The notes: a model not told the origin generated them from the sequence alone. DNA of 6,452 nucleotides from Alphaproteobacteria bacterium (GCA_017555325.1 JAFZGR010000136.1:1-6452); one strand, 5' to 3'. Numbered from the stretch's first letter, positions 1-6,185 are shown. Numbers and translations: made by a program.

Positions 1-83
1 GCTCGAATAATAATAAGCAAATTCCCCGCAGGATTACGTAAAACATCAAATTTTTTTTCTTGTTCCACTTTTGCTGTTTCCAT
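1..83 (-). CDS. N-terminal fragment of an unidentified protein (runs off the left edge)
   Basis: An ATG on the minus strand at 83 opens a frame that stays open for 27 codons to the window edge. It starts METAKVEQEKKFDVL and contains a hydrophobic run LLIII at the edge. A good Shine-Dalgarno (GAGG, about 7 nt upstream of the ATG) and a plausible promoter support this as a real start. The charged N-terminus is not a signal peptide. I do not recognise the family, and the fragment is too short to assign one. The gene faces away from the hydrolase operon in spacing (239 bp gap) although it lies on the same strand. Confidence 0.6.
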   Translation of the reverse strand, partial: METAKVEQEKKFDVLRNPAGNLLIIIR

Positions 84-117
84 TTTATTACCTCATACAA
101 TATATGTTATATTATAT

Positions 118-146
118 ATTATTTCACAAAAAAAGGGGGAAATCAA
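118..146 (-). promoter_or_regulatory. Candidate sigma70 promoter for the left-edge gene
   Basis: On the minus strand, TTGATT (146-141) is followed after 17 nt by AATAAT (123-118). A TG lies one base upstream of the -10, making it an extended -10 (TTTTTTTGTGA then AATAAT). Transcription would start roughly 30 nt upstream of the ATG at 83. Each hexamer departs from consensus, and the region is so AT-rich that chance matches are easy, so this is only a candidate. Confidence 0.4.
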
Positions 147-169
147 GTAATTAATTGCTTTTTTTGTGA
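124..169. repeat. 12-bp perfect inverted repeat upstream of the left-edge gene
   Basis: TCACAAAAAAAG at 124-135 and CTTTTTTTGTGA at 158-169 are perfect inverted copies separated by 22 bp. The spacer holds a second, imperfect palindrome centred on AATTAATT (149-156). The left arm overlaps the extended -10 of the candidate promoter for the gene starting at 83, so an operator is possible. A transcript hairpin is less likely because the stem is almost all A-T. Confidence 0.45.
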
Positions 170-200
170 CAAAAACATTGAAAGAATATTATTTTTATAA

Positions 201-217
201 AAAACAGAAGACTGTTT
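201..217 (-). terminator. Weak intrinsic terminator candidate downstream of the hydrolase operon
   Basis: Read on the minus strand, AAACAG (217-212), loop TCTT, CTGTTT (207-202) forms a 6-bp stem that runs straight into a U-tract (six T in the transcript counting the end of the stem). It lies about 105 nt past the hydrolase stop at 323 and is the only stem plus T-run on this strand in the gap. The stem is short and has only two G-C pairs, so termination would be inefficient. Confidence 0.4.
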
Positions 218-322
218 GGCGTATTTTTTAATATATTATTAAGAAATAAAATTTATGTTTGTTCATTTAAATACATCAATTATTTATTCTTTCATATATC
301 ATGAAGCGAATGAAACAAAAGA

Positions 323-1054
323 TTAACTATGTGATTTTTGACATTCTCTATGCAAATAAGATAACACATTCTTCAATTGAACATCATTTCGAAAGGAATG
401 TGTTTCATTTGGCACTTGTATCAATTCAACATTTTTTCTATTAAGAACTTTGTACATATGCAGTGAATTATCAAAGTTAACGGATTTGTCATTTTCCGGA
501 TGAAGAATAATGATTGGTCCGGTATATGTGTTGACAGATGGCGTCAATACAGATTCAACTTCTTGAAAAAAACTTTTCAACAATACTAATTTAGATATAA
601 TCTCTGCATCAATATTTCGGTGATATAAAAATTTTATTTTCTTCTCTAATTGTGTACAAAGTCCTCTACAAATGGGCTCTTTACCATATTGAATAAGGGG
701 AGAAGAAATAAGTGCTAATTTTGTTTGTTCTGAAAATTGATTTGCTAAATATATTGCTAAATTAGCCCCAAAGCAACTCCCTAAAAAATAAAAAGATTTA
801 TTTGAAAAATTTTCCCGCAAAGCTCTTTTTGCCGTCTGTTTCATTTTATCAAACAATATGACAGGCGAAGCCTTTTGATTATATGCATTTTGTGTACAGT
901 CAAAAGCAATATAACTCATACTGTTTTTTAAAGCATATTTTCTAATAAACACTTCTCTTTGATTTCTGATATTTAACCCCAAACCGGATACAAACACCAA
1001 AACATCCGAGGAATCTCTTAAAATACGCTGATGAATAAAATTATCTGCTAGCAT
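323..1054 (-). CDS. Alpha/beta hydrolase with a Cys nucleophile (ABHD10/dienelactone-hydrolase-like)
   Basis: This 243-residue protein has the length and motif order of a compact alpha/beta hydrolase. An early strand and turn (VLVFVSGLG, residues 18-26) precede the nucleophile elbow LGSCFGANLA at 91-100. In the G-x-Nuc-x-G pattern the nucleophile is Cys94. The acid is Asp189 in HPENDKS and the catalytic histidine is His219 in NETHSF, so the triad reads Cys-Asp-His in the right order and spacing. The family normally uses Ser, and Cys is known in dienelactone hydrolases. There is no signal peptide, so it is probably cytoplasmic. It is the last gene of a minus-strand operon, 27 bp after the ankyrin gene and in the same reading frame as it. 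The ribosome binding site is poor (only GGAT about 9 nt upstream), which suggests translational coupling. Substrate is unknown; an esterase, thioesterase or depalmitoylase-like activity is possible. Confidence 0.8.
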   Translation of the reverse strand: MLADNFIHQRILRDSSDVLVFVSGLGLNIRNQREVFIRKYALKNSMSYIAFDCTQNAYNQKASPVILFDKMKQTAKRALRENFSNKSFYFLGSCFGANLAIYLANQFSEQTKLALISSPLIQYGKEPICRGLCTQLEKKIKFLYHRNIDAEIISKLVLLKSFFQEVESVLTPSVNTYTGPIIILHPENDKSVNFDNSLHMYKVLNRKNVELIQVPNETHSFRNDVQLKNVLSYLHRECQKSHS

Positions 1055-1081
1055 ACAGAGAATCCACTTTATTATTAAAAT

Positions 1082-2548
1082 TTAAACCAGTGTATTTGTT
1101 TTTCGCTCACATAAAACGGGTCCTTGCACCTGATGATGCCCAATCAATGTTGATTGTAATACTTGTTTTTCTTGTTTTAATGCTTTGTTTTCGGCTTCCA
1201 ATTCAAAATTGCGACAAATCAACGCAATTTGAGGATAATGTTGTTTTGCAATCAAATAAGACGTTATTCCGGCATCATTTTGTATATTCCAATTGGCACC
1301 CGATTGTAAAAGTTTTTTCGCATTTTTAATATCCCTCTTAAACAATTTGATGTGCAGTGCCGTATTACCGTTTCTATCTTGCGCATTGATATCTATTTTT
1401 TCAGAATCAACCAATGTTTGAATCACATCCGAATCTACCGCCCGATGCAAAAGTGTTTCTCTTGTTAGGGGATTTACAAAACTTAAATCGGCTCCTGCTT
1501 CTATCAATAATTTTGCAATTGTTTTGCCCGAACAATCCCTCACAGCCAATTCCAATGCGGTTTCTCCATTTTTATTACAGGCATTGATATCGGATAATGC
1601 TATACATTTTTCAACTGTTTTACGATATCCGCTTTCATCGACAGTTGAAACAGGCCCATATCCTTCTTGAATAAATTGATGTAATAATGTATTACCATTT
1701 TCATCTACTGTTTTTAATTGCGTATTTTCCGAAATTGCTAATAACAGATAACATTTATCCCTTATATTCAACAAGTCTAATTCCTCAACTTCTTTATCCG
1801 TACATCGAGCACCATTATTTACCAAAAGCATAAAGAGATTTTTAAACCTTGTATGAAAATGAACGGACCATTCATCCATTTGTTTAATATCTTTAATCAA
1901 ATAATAAAGCGGTGAATGTCCCGTTTTATTAAGTATATTCGGATTTGCTCCGGCATCTATCAGCGCTTGACAAACATCCTCGGCATCATAATCATCTCCT
2001 TTATTCAAAAAGGTGGTAAAAATGGTTTCTCCATCTGCATAAACTTTATTTAAATTTTCAACACTGGTTGCCCGAATAAGCGCAATAGAAGCACTTGTTA
2101 AATCAGCAGCCTTATATTTTAAAGGAGGTTCTCCATTCTTATTTAACAGGTTTGCATCAGCTCCTTTTATCAACAAATAAGCAGGCAATTCACAACCATA
2201 ATATATATTTGCCAAATGATGCAACACAGTATTTCCATCTGCATCTTGTGCATTTAAATCAACTCTTGAAACAGATGAAATTTTATTTTTTGCAATCTCT
2301 TTTACCGTTTCCTTTGGATTAACCAATCGAAAAAATTTATCCAATGTTTCCTCCGAAACATCATCACAATGTATAGAGTAATATCGACTTAAATCCAAAG
2401 CCTGTCTTGAACGGGATTTAAATAGACTCGTTGCCTGCATTAATACATATTTAGAAGTCACTATCGGCAAAACGGTTGTACACCATTTTATAGCATCCTT
2501 CCATGAAGGTGTCGAAATAACATAAAACTTGTATGGTTCTATTTTCAT
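1082..2548 (-). CDS. Ankyrin-repeat protein with C-terminal coiled coil
   Basis: The protein has 488 residues when started at the ATG at 2548. Upstream in-frame ATGs at 2587 and 2569 overlap the preceding gene and lack a comparable ribosome site, whereas AAGGAG sits 6 nt before 2548. Residues 1-95 are a non-repeat domain that I do not recognise. Ankyrin consensus pieces follow: NAQDADGNTVLHHLA near 99, GADANLLNKNGEPPL near 129, GANPNILNKTGHSPLYYL near 200, ENGNTLLHQF near 283, INACNKNGETALELAV near 321, RETLLHRAV near 363, INAQDRNGNTALHIKL near 387 and GANWNIQNDAG near 417. Residues 446-469 (ELEAENKALKQEKQVLQ) look like a short coiled coil, followed by a 20-residue tail. There is no signal peptide or membrane segment. 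Ankyrin repeats bind proteins; the partner is unknown. In host-associated bacteria such proteins can be effectors, but no secretion signal is visible. Confidence 0.88.
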   Translation of the reverse strand: MKIEPYKFYVISTPSWKDAIKWCTTVLPIVTSKYVLMQATSLFKSRSRQALDLSRYYSIHCDDVSEETLDKFFRLVNPKETVKEIAKNKISSVSRVDLNAQDADGNTVLHHLANIYYGCELPAYLLIKGADANLLNKNGEPPLKYKAADLTSASIALIRATSVENLNKVYADGETIFTTFLNKGDDYDAEDVCQALIDAGANPNILNKTGHSPLYYLIKDIKQMDEWSVHFHTRFKNLFMLLVNNGARCTDKEVEELDLLNIRDKCYLLLAISENTQLKTVDENGNTLLHQFIQEGYGPVSTVDESGYRKTVEKCIALSDINACNKNGETALELAVRDCSGKTIAKLLIEAGADLSFVNPLTRETLLHRAVDSDVIQTLVDSEKIDINAQDRNGNTALHIKLFKRDIKNAKKLLQSGANWNIQNDAGITSYLIAKQHYPQIALICRNFELEAENKALKQEKQVLQSTLIGHHQVQGPVLCERKTNTLV

Positions 2549-2553
2549 ATAAT

Positions 2554-2560
2554 GCTCCTT
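2554..2560 (-). promoter_or_regulatory. Ribosome binding site that fixes the ankyrin gene start
   Basis: AAGGAGC on the minus strand lies 5-6 nt before the ATG at 2548. It falls in the 13-nt gap after the TAA of the upstream membrane-protein gene (2564-2562). It favours the 488-residue product over the longer 501-residue reading from 2587 and shows that the two genes are translated from one message. Confidence 0.8.
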
Positions 2561-2561
2561 T

Positions 2562-2948
2562 TTACTCATAAATTTTAATAAGGGCATTACCGGATATCGG
2601 CATTTTTTTCTTATCTGTTATTTTTTGTGCTTTGGGTGCAGTCGATTTGTCTGCCTTATCATTAGAACTGACTAAACTTAATCCCAAAGAAAGTCCGGTA
2701 GCTATTGCTATAAAAATCCCAAAATTTCTCAAGAGTAATTTATTTTTTGCCGAATTATTTGTTGTCGGGAATAAAAAAATACCCGTATCGGATTTTAAAT
2801 ATCCTTGTTTTAACAACTGAAATGCTGTTCCCTTAGAGGACTTATCTTGATTGTTTCCACTCCAAACAGTTCTATTATATCTTTGATTACATTGACAACG
2901 TTCTGTATGTTTTTGTTTGGCTTTTTGAATTCTTATCTGCTGATCCAT
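2562..2948 (-). CDS. Small single-pass membrane protein, family not recognised
   Basis: This is a 128-residue protein and the first gene of the minus-strand operon. Residues 1-70 are hydrophilic and basic, with a Cys pair at 18 and 20 (RCQCNQR). A hydrophobic segment at about 76-95 (FGIFIAIATGLSLGLSLVSS) is a likely transmembrane helix. A lysine-rich tail of about 33 residues follows. The hydrophobic stretch is too far from the N-terminus to be a classical signal peptide. The start at 2948 has AAAGGA 10 nt upstream, and a strong promoter sits above it. The ankyrin gene begins 13 nt after its stop. It could anchor or recruit the ankyrin protein at the membrane; that is inferred from the operon only. 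Confidence 0.7.
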   Translation of the reverse strand: MDQQIRIQKAKQKHTERCQCNQRYNRTVWSGNNQDKSSKGTAFQLLKQGYLKSDTGIFLFPTTNNSAKNKLLLRNFGIFIAIATGLSLGLSLVSSNDKADKSTAPKAQKITDKKKMPISGNALIKIYE

Positions 2949-3002
2949 ATTTGTAAAATCCTTTATTATAATTCAACCGTATTTTTGCGATAATAATATT
3001 TT

Positions 3003-3031
3003 TTTATATCTCACATCAAATAATTTGTCAA
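3003..3031 (-). promoter_or_regulatory. Sigma70 promoter of the membrane protein-ankyrin-hydrolase operon
   Basis: On the minus strand a perfect TTGACA (3031-3026) is followed after exactly 17 nt by TATAAA (3008-3003, one mismatch to TATAAT). Transcription would start near 2996, giving a leader of about 48 nt before the ATG at 2948, with room for the AAAGGA ribosome site. This is one of the two best promoter matches in the window. Confidence 0.65.
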
Positions 3032-3037
3032 TTTTTA

Positions 3038-3066
3038 TTTACATTTTTTATTTTTTGTGATATATT
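3038..3066 (+). promoter_or_regulatory. Extended -10 promoter of the LRR protein gene
   Basis: TTTACA (3038-3043) is followed after 17 nt by TATATT (3061-3066), with TG at 3058-3059 one base upstream of the -10 (extended -10 element). Transcription would start near 3073, about 17 nt before the ATG at 3090 and just upstream of the AAGGAAG ribosome site at 3079-3085, so the leader is very short. Its -35 lies only 6 bp from the -35 of the divergent operon promoter, so one bound regulator could affect both. Confidence 0.6.
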
Positions 3067-3089
3067 GTTGCAAATAAAAAGGAAGAATT

Positions 3090-4892
3090 ATGTCAAAATC
3101 AATCTATAACATTATAAAAAAACAAAACGGAGAAACATTTGCAAAAACCATTCGCAAATATGACGACACGATCTTTGATATTTCAAATTTACCAAGCATA
3201 TTAAAATATGCCGGACGTAATCCCATCCCGCTTTTGCGTTTTTTGCACAGTTTAAAAACAGAAGAAAAAAGTCTTGCAGCTGATACATTGGATCCTTTTG
3301 TTTTGCTGAAACGAGCCGGATATACGGCTTTTTATGCCGACACATTAGAAAAACAAAATTCTATCGCCCCTTATTTTACGGAAGATGAGGCACTCTGTAC
3401 TTTTACGGATTCAACTCGTTTTAAGAATTATTATATTGTTCATGCCATTAAAGAAAATGCACACTCATTAAATCGATCAGACTTTAATAACAAAGAAAAC
3501 CGTGAAGATGCTTACGGCATTTCCGTTATTTCCATTCAAATGCTCAAATTAGGCGGATTTATTAAAATTACAAACAGATATAATCACACTGTTCCGTCCT
3601 GCGATAACACATTTAATTCCAATCCGGACAACATCATCCCCGGATTAACAAACGCCCTAAAAAATTATTTTGAAGTTGATTTTTCCGTCAAGAAAGTCCC
3701 GATACCAGATAATTTTCTATATCAAAATGGATGTTTATATCATTATAATCAGGAAATAAACAACTGTTTCATCGGAAATGATTTTTACTGTAAAGACGGA
3801 ATCGTTTACCCGATTGATAAAAATTCACAAATTATAGCAGATGAATTTATCATTGATTTAAAAGAAAAAAAGATTTTAAATCCGACAAATAGTACTTCTC
3901 CCTTATATAAAGTACTTCAAGAAGAAACAGAAGGGCTGGTTTGGCAAATTCAAAAACGAGAACACCGCCACGTTCTTTTTGTTGATAATAAAGAAATTCT
4001 GTCTTTGGAAAATGGAGCAATCAGAACGCTTTATTTAAGAAAAACAACTGAAGTTGAATCCTTTTTATCACATCATAAATACATTGAAGAATTATATGGA
4101 TACTCCATAACAAAACTCGGAAAGAAAAGTTTATCTTATTGTCCTTGCCTCAGATATTCACTGCTCCCGCGCTGTGAAGAAATCAAGGAAAACTGTTTGG
4201 AAAAAACTTCTGCTGAAATTGAAGCGCCAACACTAAAAAAACAAGGCATTTACTTTATTTCCGGTGTCGGCATTGACGCCCAAAATAACACATTAGTTTC
4301 TCAAGGAATTTTACCCTACTCTCTATATGATTTCTTAAAAAGAAATATGTATACCGTATCATCACTTGATTTTAAAGAAGAAAATGGTGAAAGCATTGTA
4401 TATGCAAATGAAGAACCTTTTTTACGTTTTCGAGATAACAAACTTATCGGTTTACATTTTCCAACGGGAATTCAGGTTATCGAATCGGCAGTATTAATGG
4501 ACATGCCTTATTTAGAAGAGGTTTCCGGAAAAGGGGTTTATATGATTGAAAATGCCAATCTACTCCGTTGCGGACATTTAAAAAAAGCTGGTTTCCCCAT
4601 TGTAAAATACATTGGTTTTCACTGCATTGTTCATTGTGATAAACTGGAAGAACTTTCTTTTCCAGAATTGATAAAAATCTCTTCATGCACATCTCTTTGT
4701 TGTAATGGAAACTTACGGTATGTTTACGCCCCCAAATTATTTATCGTGCCTGAATTAAACCAACTGCCTTCATTAGAACGGTTTGATAGCGAACGTGGTG
4801 TTTATTTAAGACAAACACCGGCTTGGATTTCTTCAAATTCTTACCCACATAAATTTGTTTTTATCAAACATGCCGAAAACGAAAAACAATAA
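3090..4892 (+). CDS. 600-residue protein with uncharacterised N-terminal half and two BspA-like LRR blocks
   Basis: The start has AGGA 6 nt upstream and an extended -10 promoter. There is no signal peptide or transmembrane segment, so it is probably cytoplasmic unless exported by a dedicated system. Residues 1-260 form a domain I cannot name. It includes a dense, conserved-looking stretch around 108-197 (FKNYYIVHAIKENA, YGISVISIQMLKLGGF, NRYNHTV, NTFNSNPDNIIPGL). Residues 330-390 and 455-580 are irregular leucine-rich repeats of about 22-23 residues, with key hydrophobic positions near 332, 354, 377 and again near 475, 497, 519, 542, 562. The pattern C..L..l.fP.l..I resembles BspA-type LRR_5 repeats. 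The whole 295-370 region aligns with 436-513 at a constant offset of about 143, so it is an internal duplication. It diverges from the ankyrin operon and converges on the GNAT gene. LRRs imply protein binding; no catalytic residues were identified. Confidence 0.8.
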   Translation: MSKSIYNIIKKQNGETFAKTIRKYDDTIFDISNLPSILKYAGRNPIPLLRFLHSLKTEEKSLAADTLDPFVLLKRAGYTAFYADTLEKQNSIAPYFTEDEALCTFTDSTRFKNYYIVHAIKENAHSLNRSDFNNKENREDAYGISVISIQMLKLGGFIKITNRYNHTVPSCDNTFNSNPDNIIPGLTNALKNYFEVDFSVKKVPIPDNFLYQNGCLYHYNQEINNCFIGNDFYCKDGIVYPIDKNSQIIADEFIIDLKEKKILNPTNSTSPLYKVLQEETEGLVWQIQKREHRHVLFVDNKEILSLENGAIRTLYLRKTTEVESFLSHHKYIEELYGYSITKLGKKSLSYCPCLRYSLLPRCEEIKENCLEKTSAEIEAPTLKKQGIYFISGVGIDAQNNTLVSQGILPYSLYDFLKRNMYTVSSLDFKEENGESIVYANEEPFLRFRDNKLIGLHFPTGIQVIESAVLMDMPYLEEVSGKGVYMIENANLLRCGHLKKAGFPIVKYIGFHCIVHCDKLEELSFPELIKISSCTSLCCNGNLRYVYAPKLFIVPELNQLPSLERFDSERGVYLRQTPAWISSNSYPHKFVFIKHAENEKQ

Positions 4893-4909
4893 GCTGTTAT
4901 TCTACAATT

Positions 4910-4928
4910 TAAGTTACCAAGCAACTTA
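4910..4928 (+). terminator. Short stem-loop after the LRR gene
   Basis: TAAGTT (4910-4915), 7-nt loop, AACTTA (4923-4928), followed after three bases by TTTTT. It begins 17 nt past the stop of the LRR gene. The stem has only two C-G/G-C type pairs and is weak; the larger hairpin at 4948-5006 is the better terminator candidate. Confidence 0.3.
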
Positions 4929-4947
4929 CAGTTTTTATCAACACAAC

Positions 4948-5007
4948 AAAACCTTTACTGCAAGAAGAAGCAATTTTCACACATTCTTCTCAACAATAAA
5001 GGTTTTT
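4948..5007. terminator. Bipartite stem-loop between convergent genes, probable bidirectional terminator
   Basis: The outer stem AAAACCTTTA (4948-4957) pairs perfectly with TAAAGGTTTT (4997-5006). Inside it AGAAGAA (4963-4969) pairs perfectly with TTCTTCT (4984-4990), leaving a 14-nt loop and small internal bulges. On the plus strand the stem ends in TTTTT then ATT; on the minus strand it ends in GTTTTGTTG. It lies between the stop of the LRR gene (4892) and the stop of the GNAT gene (5056), where a shared terminator is expected. Confidence 0.55.
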
Positions 5008-5055
5008 ATTAAACAGAAAATCGATTCAACCCTGTATATGGGATAATAAAAATAT

Positions 5056-5841
5056 TTATCTCGTATGTATAAATTTTTGTTCTTGTTGATATGAAGCAAA
5101 ATCTTTATAAAAAGGTTTTCTGTTTGTTGGAATAATATCTTCTTTCACCCATACAAGTGATAGTGTTTTTTTATCAAAAGCAATACCGACATAACCCTGT
5201 TCAGACAAATACTGCATTTTTTTAAATAATTGTGGCGCTTTTTTGTGTATATTGTTTACAATGTGCATATGATAAATATCACTGATATGTGATACCGAAG
5301 ATGTTGATTTGTTTCTTTGAATACTCTTTTCCAAATAAATGACTTTTGCACCATCAATCGGATCTAAATCAACTTTTGTAATTTTCATACCATAATGTAA
5401 AGCATTCATCCAACTGGCAGGATTGTCTACGGCAATTTGAATTAAAGCGTGATTTCGCTTTTTGTCTAAGGCTGTTTTTTCTATATAATCCAGCATTTTA
5501 TGCATTAATCCATGTCCTCGATAGGCGGGATCAACCAAAATTGCTTCAAAAATAACCAGTTTATCGTTTGCAATATCCGGTCTGAATTCCGGCATATCCC
5601 GATTTTCACCGTTTTGAGGCAATCCGTAAATTAATTGAGCAATCAGTTTTCCATTATCAAAAATACCAACCATCCGTGAACTTTTTCCGGTTAATGATTT
5701 CATATAATCAGCTTCGGTTCTGTGTAAAATAAAATGTTGCTCATCTGGATTTAAACCAACAATAATTTTGTTTTGTAATGCCATTACATCAGCAATATGC
5801 GTTGTATTTAAATGGTGTATAGATAAAGATGGTTTACTCAT
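5056..5841 (-). CDS. GNAT-family N-acetyltransferase with C-terminal extension
   Basis: This 261-residue protein should transfer an acetyl group from acetyl-CoA to an amine or protein target. The GNAT core spans about residues 6-172. It holds strand 4 FEAILVDPAYRG, the CoA pyrophosphate loop R108-G-H-G-L-M113 (the last Gly/Ala of the Q/RxxGxG/A motif is Met), a helix MHKMLDYIEKTAL, strand 5 ALIQIAVDN at 132-140, and ASWMNALHYGMKIT at 142-155, typical of motif B. Residues 175-261 are additional: a linker, then a compact-looking segment with HMHIVNNI, GYVGIAFDKKTLSLVWV and a basic end. GNAT core proteins are usually 140-180 residues, so this tail is extra. The start at 5841 has AGGT 9 nt upstream. 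It converges on the LRR gene. The substrate cannot be deduced. Confidence 0.8.
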   Translation of the reverse strand: MSKPSLSIHHLNTTHIADVMALQNKIIVGLNPDEQHFILHRTEADYMKSLTGKSSRMVGIFDNGKLIAQLIYGLPQNGENRDMPEFRPDIANDKLVIFEAILVDPAYRGHGLMHKMLDYIEKTALDKKRNHALIQIAVDNPASWMNALHYGMKITKVDLDPIDGAKVIYLEKSIQRNKSTSSVSHISDIYHMHIVNNIHKKAPQLFKKMQYLSEQGYVGIAFDKKTLSLVWVKEDIIPTNRKPFYKDFASYQQEQKFIHTR

Positions 5842-5912
5842 AATATATGACCTATTTTATTAGATTTAAAAATAATGATTCGGATAAATCAAATCAGACG
5901 AAATTGTTTTAA

Positions 5913-5978
5913 TTAAAAGATAAATCGTCGTCGCAAATCCAATCTGTAAAAAAAATTATTGATATTTATTTCGGTCAT
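5913..5978 (-). CDS. Possible 21-codon leader peptide upstream of the GNAT gene
   Basis: An ATG at 5978 opens 21 codons ending at TAA 5915-5913, inside the long leader. The peptide starts MTEININNFF and ends YRLDLRRRFIF, with three consecutive CGA (Arg) codons. No clear Shine-Dalgarno precedes it, and in AT-rich DNA a frame of this size is easily random. It is listed because of its position between a strong promoter and the GNAT start, and because its stop falls within a palindrome. Confidence 0.18.
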   Translation of the reverse strand: MTEININNFFYRLDLRRRFIF

Positions 5979-6009
5979 TTTTCATATTCTTTTAAAAATT
6001 AACTTTTAT

Positions 6010-6038
6010 AAGTTACCATTTTTTTATTCTTTTGTCAA
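6010..6038 (-). promoter_or_regulatory. Strong candidate sigma70 promoter for the GNAT gene
   Basis: On the minus strand a perfect TTGACA (6038-6033) is followed after 17 nt by TAACTT (6015-6010), with TG one base upstream of the -10 (TGG then TAACTT). Transcription would start near 6003 and read 160 nt of leader before the ATG at 5841. No closer promoter of similar quality was found; TTGATT at 5892-5887 has no good -10. Confidence 0.55.
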
Positions 6039-6185
6039 CTGTTTTTTTACAAAATAGAAGTCTGTATAAAAAGATACGTATAATTGCAACAATTTTTTTC
6101 ACTTTTTTAAATTTTTTTGATTTTAACTAAATTATTCAATAAAAATAATAATCTTTCATTTTTATAAAAATCCGATTTTTGTGAT

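Larger units (their letters stand above)
5842..6167. other. AT-rich non-coding stretch with the long leader of the GNAT gene
   Basis: No convincing gene was found here. It contains the candidate promoter at 6010-6038 and, below it, a leader of about 160 nt. In the leader, GATAAATC occurs twice (5883-5890 and 5919-5926). GACGA (5897-5901) can pair with TCGTC (5925-5929) around the palindrome TTTTAATTAAAA (5907-5918). Beyond the promoter, 6085-6167 is nearly pure A/T tract, with a 14-bp palindrome ATTTTTATAAAAAT at 6158-6171 that may only reflect base composition. Confidence 0.5.

Noticed and set aside
228..242. TTAA-N7-TTAA, the spacing of an alphaproteobacterial CtrA box
   Set aside because: The sequence around it is almost pure A/T, so the match is expected by chance, and no gene start lies at a suitable distance.
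2549..2587. Longer N-terminus for the ankyrin protein starting at 2587 or 2569
   Set aside because: These ATGs lie in or just before the end of the upstream gene without a ribosome site, while AAGGAG correctly precedes the ATG at 2548.
2965..2970. TATAAT on the minus strand just upstream of the membrane-protein gene
   Set aside because: A start from it would fall inside the ribosome binding site, and no -35 is present; the TTGACA-17-TATAAA pair further up is far better.
4855..5046. 63-codon plus-strand frame overlapping the end of the LRR gene
   Set aside because: It overlaps the real gene in another frame, runs through the terminator hairpin and has no ribosome site.
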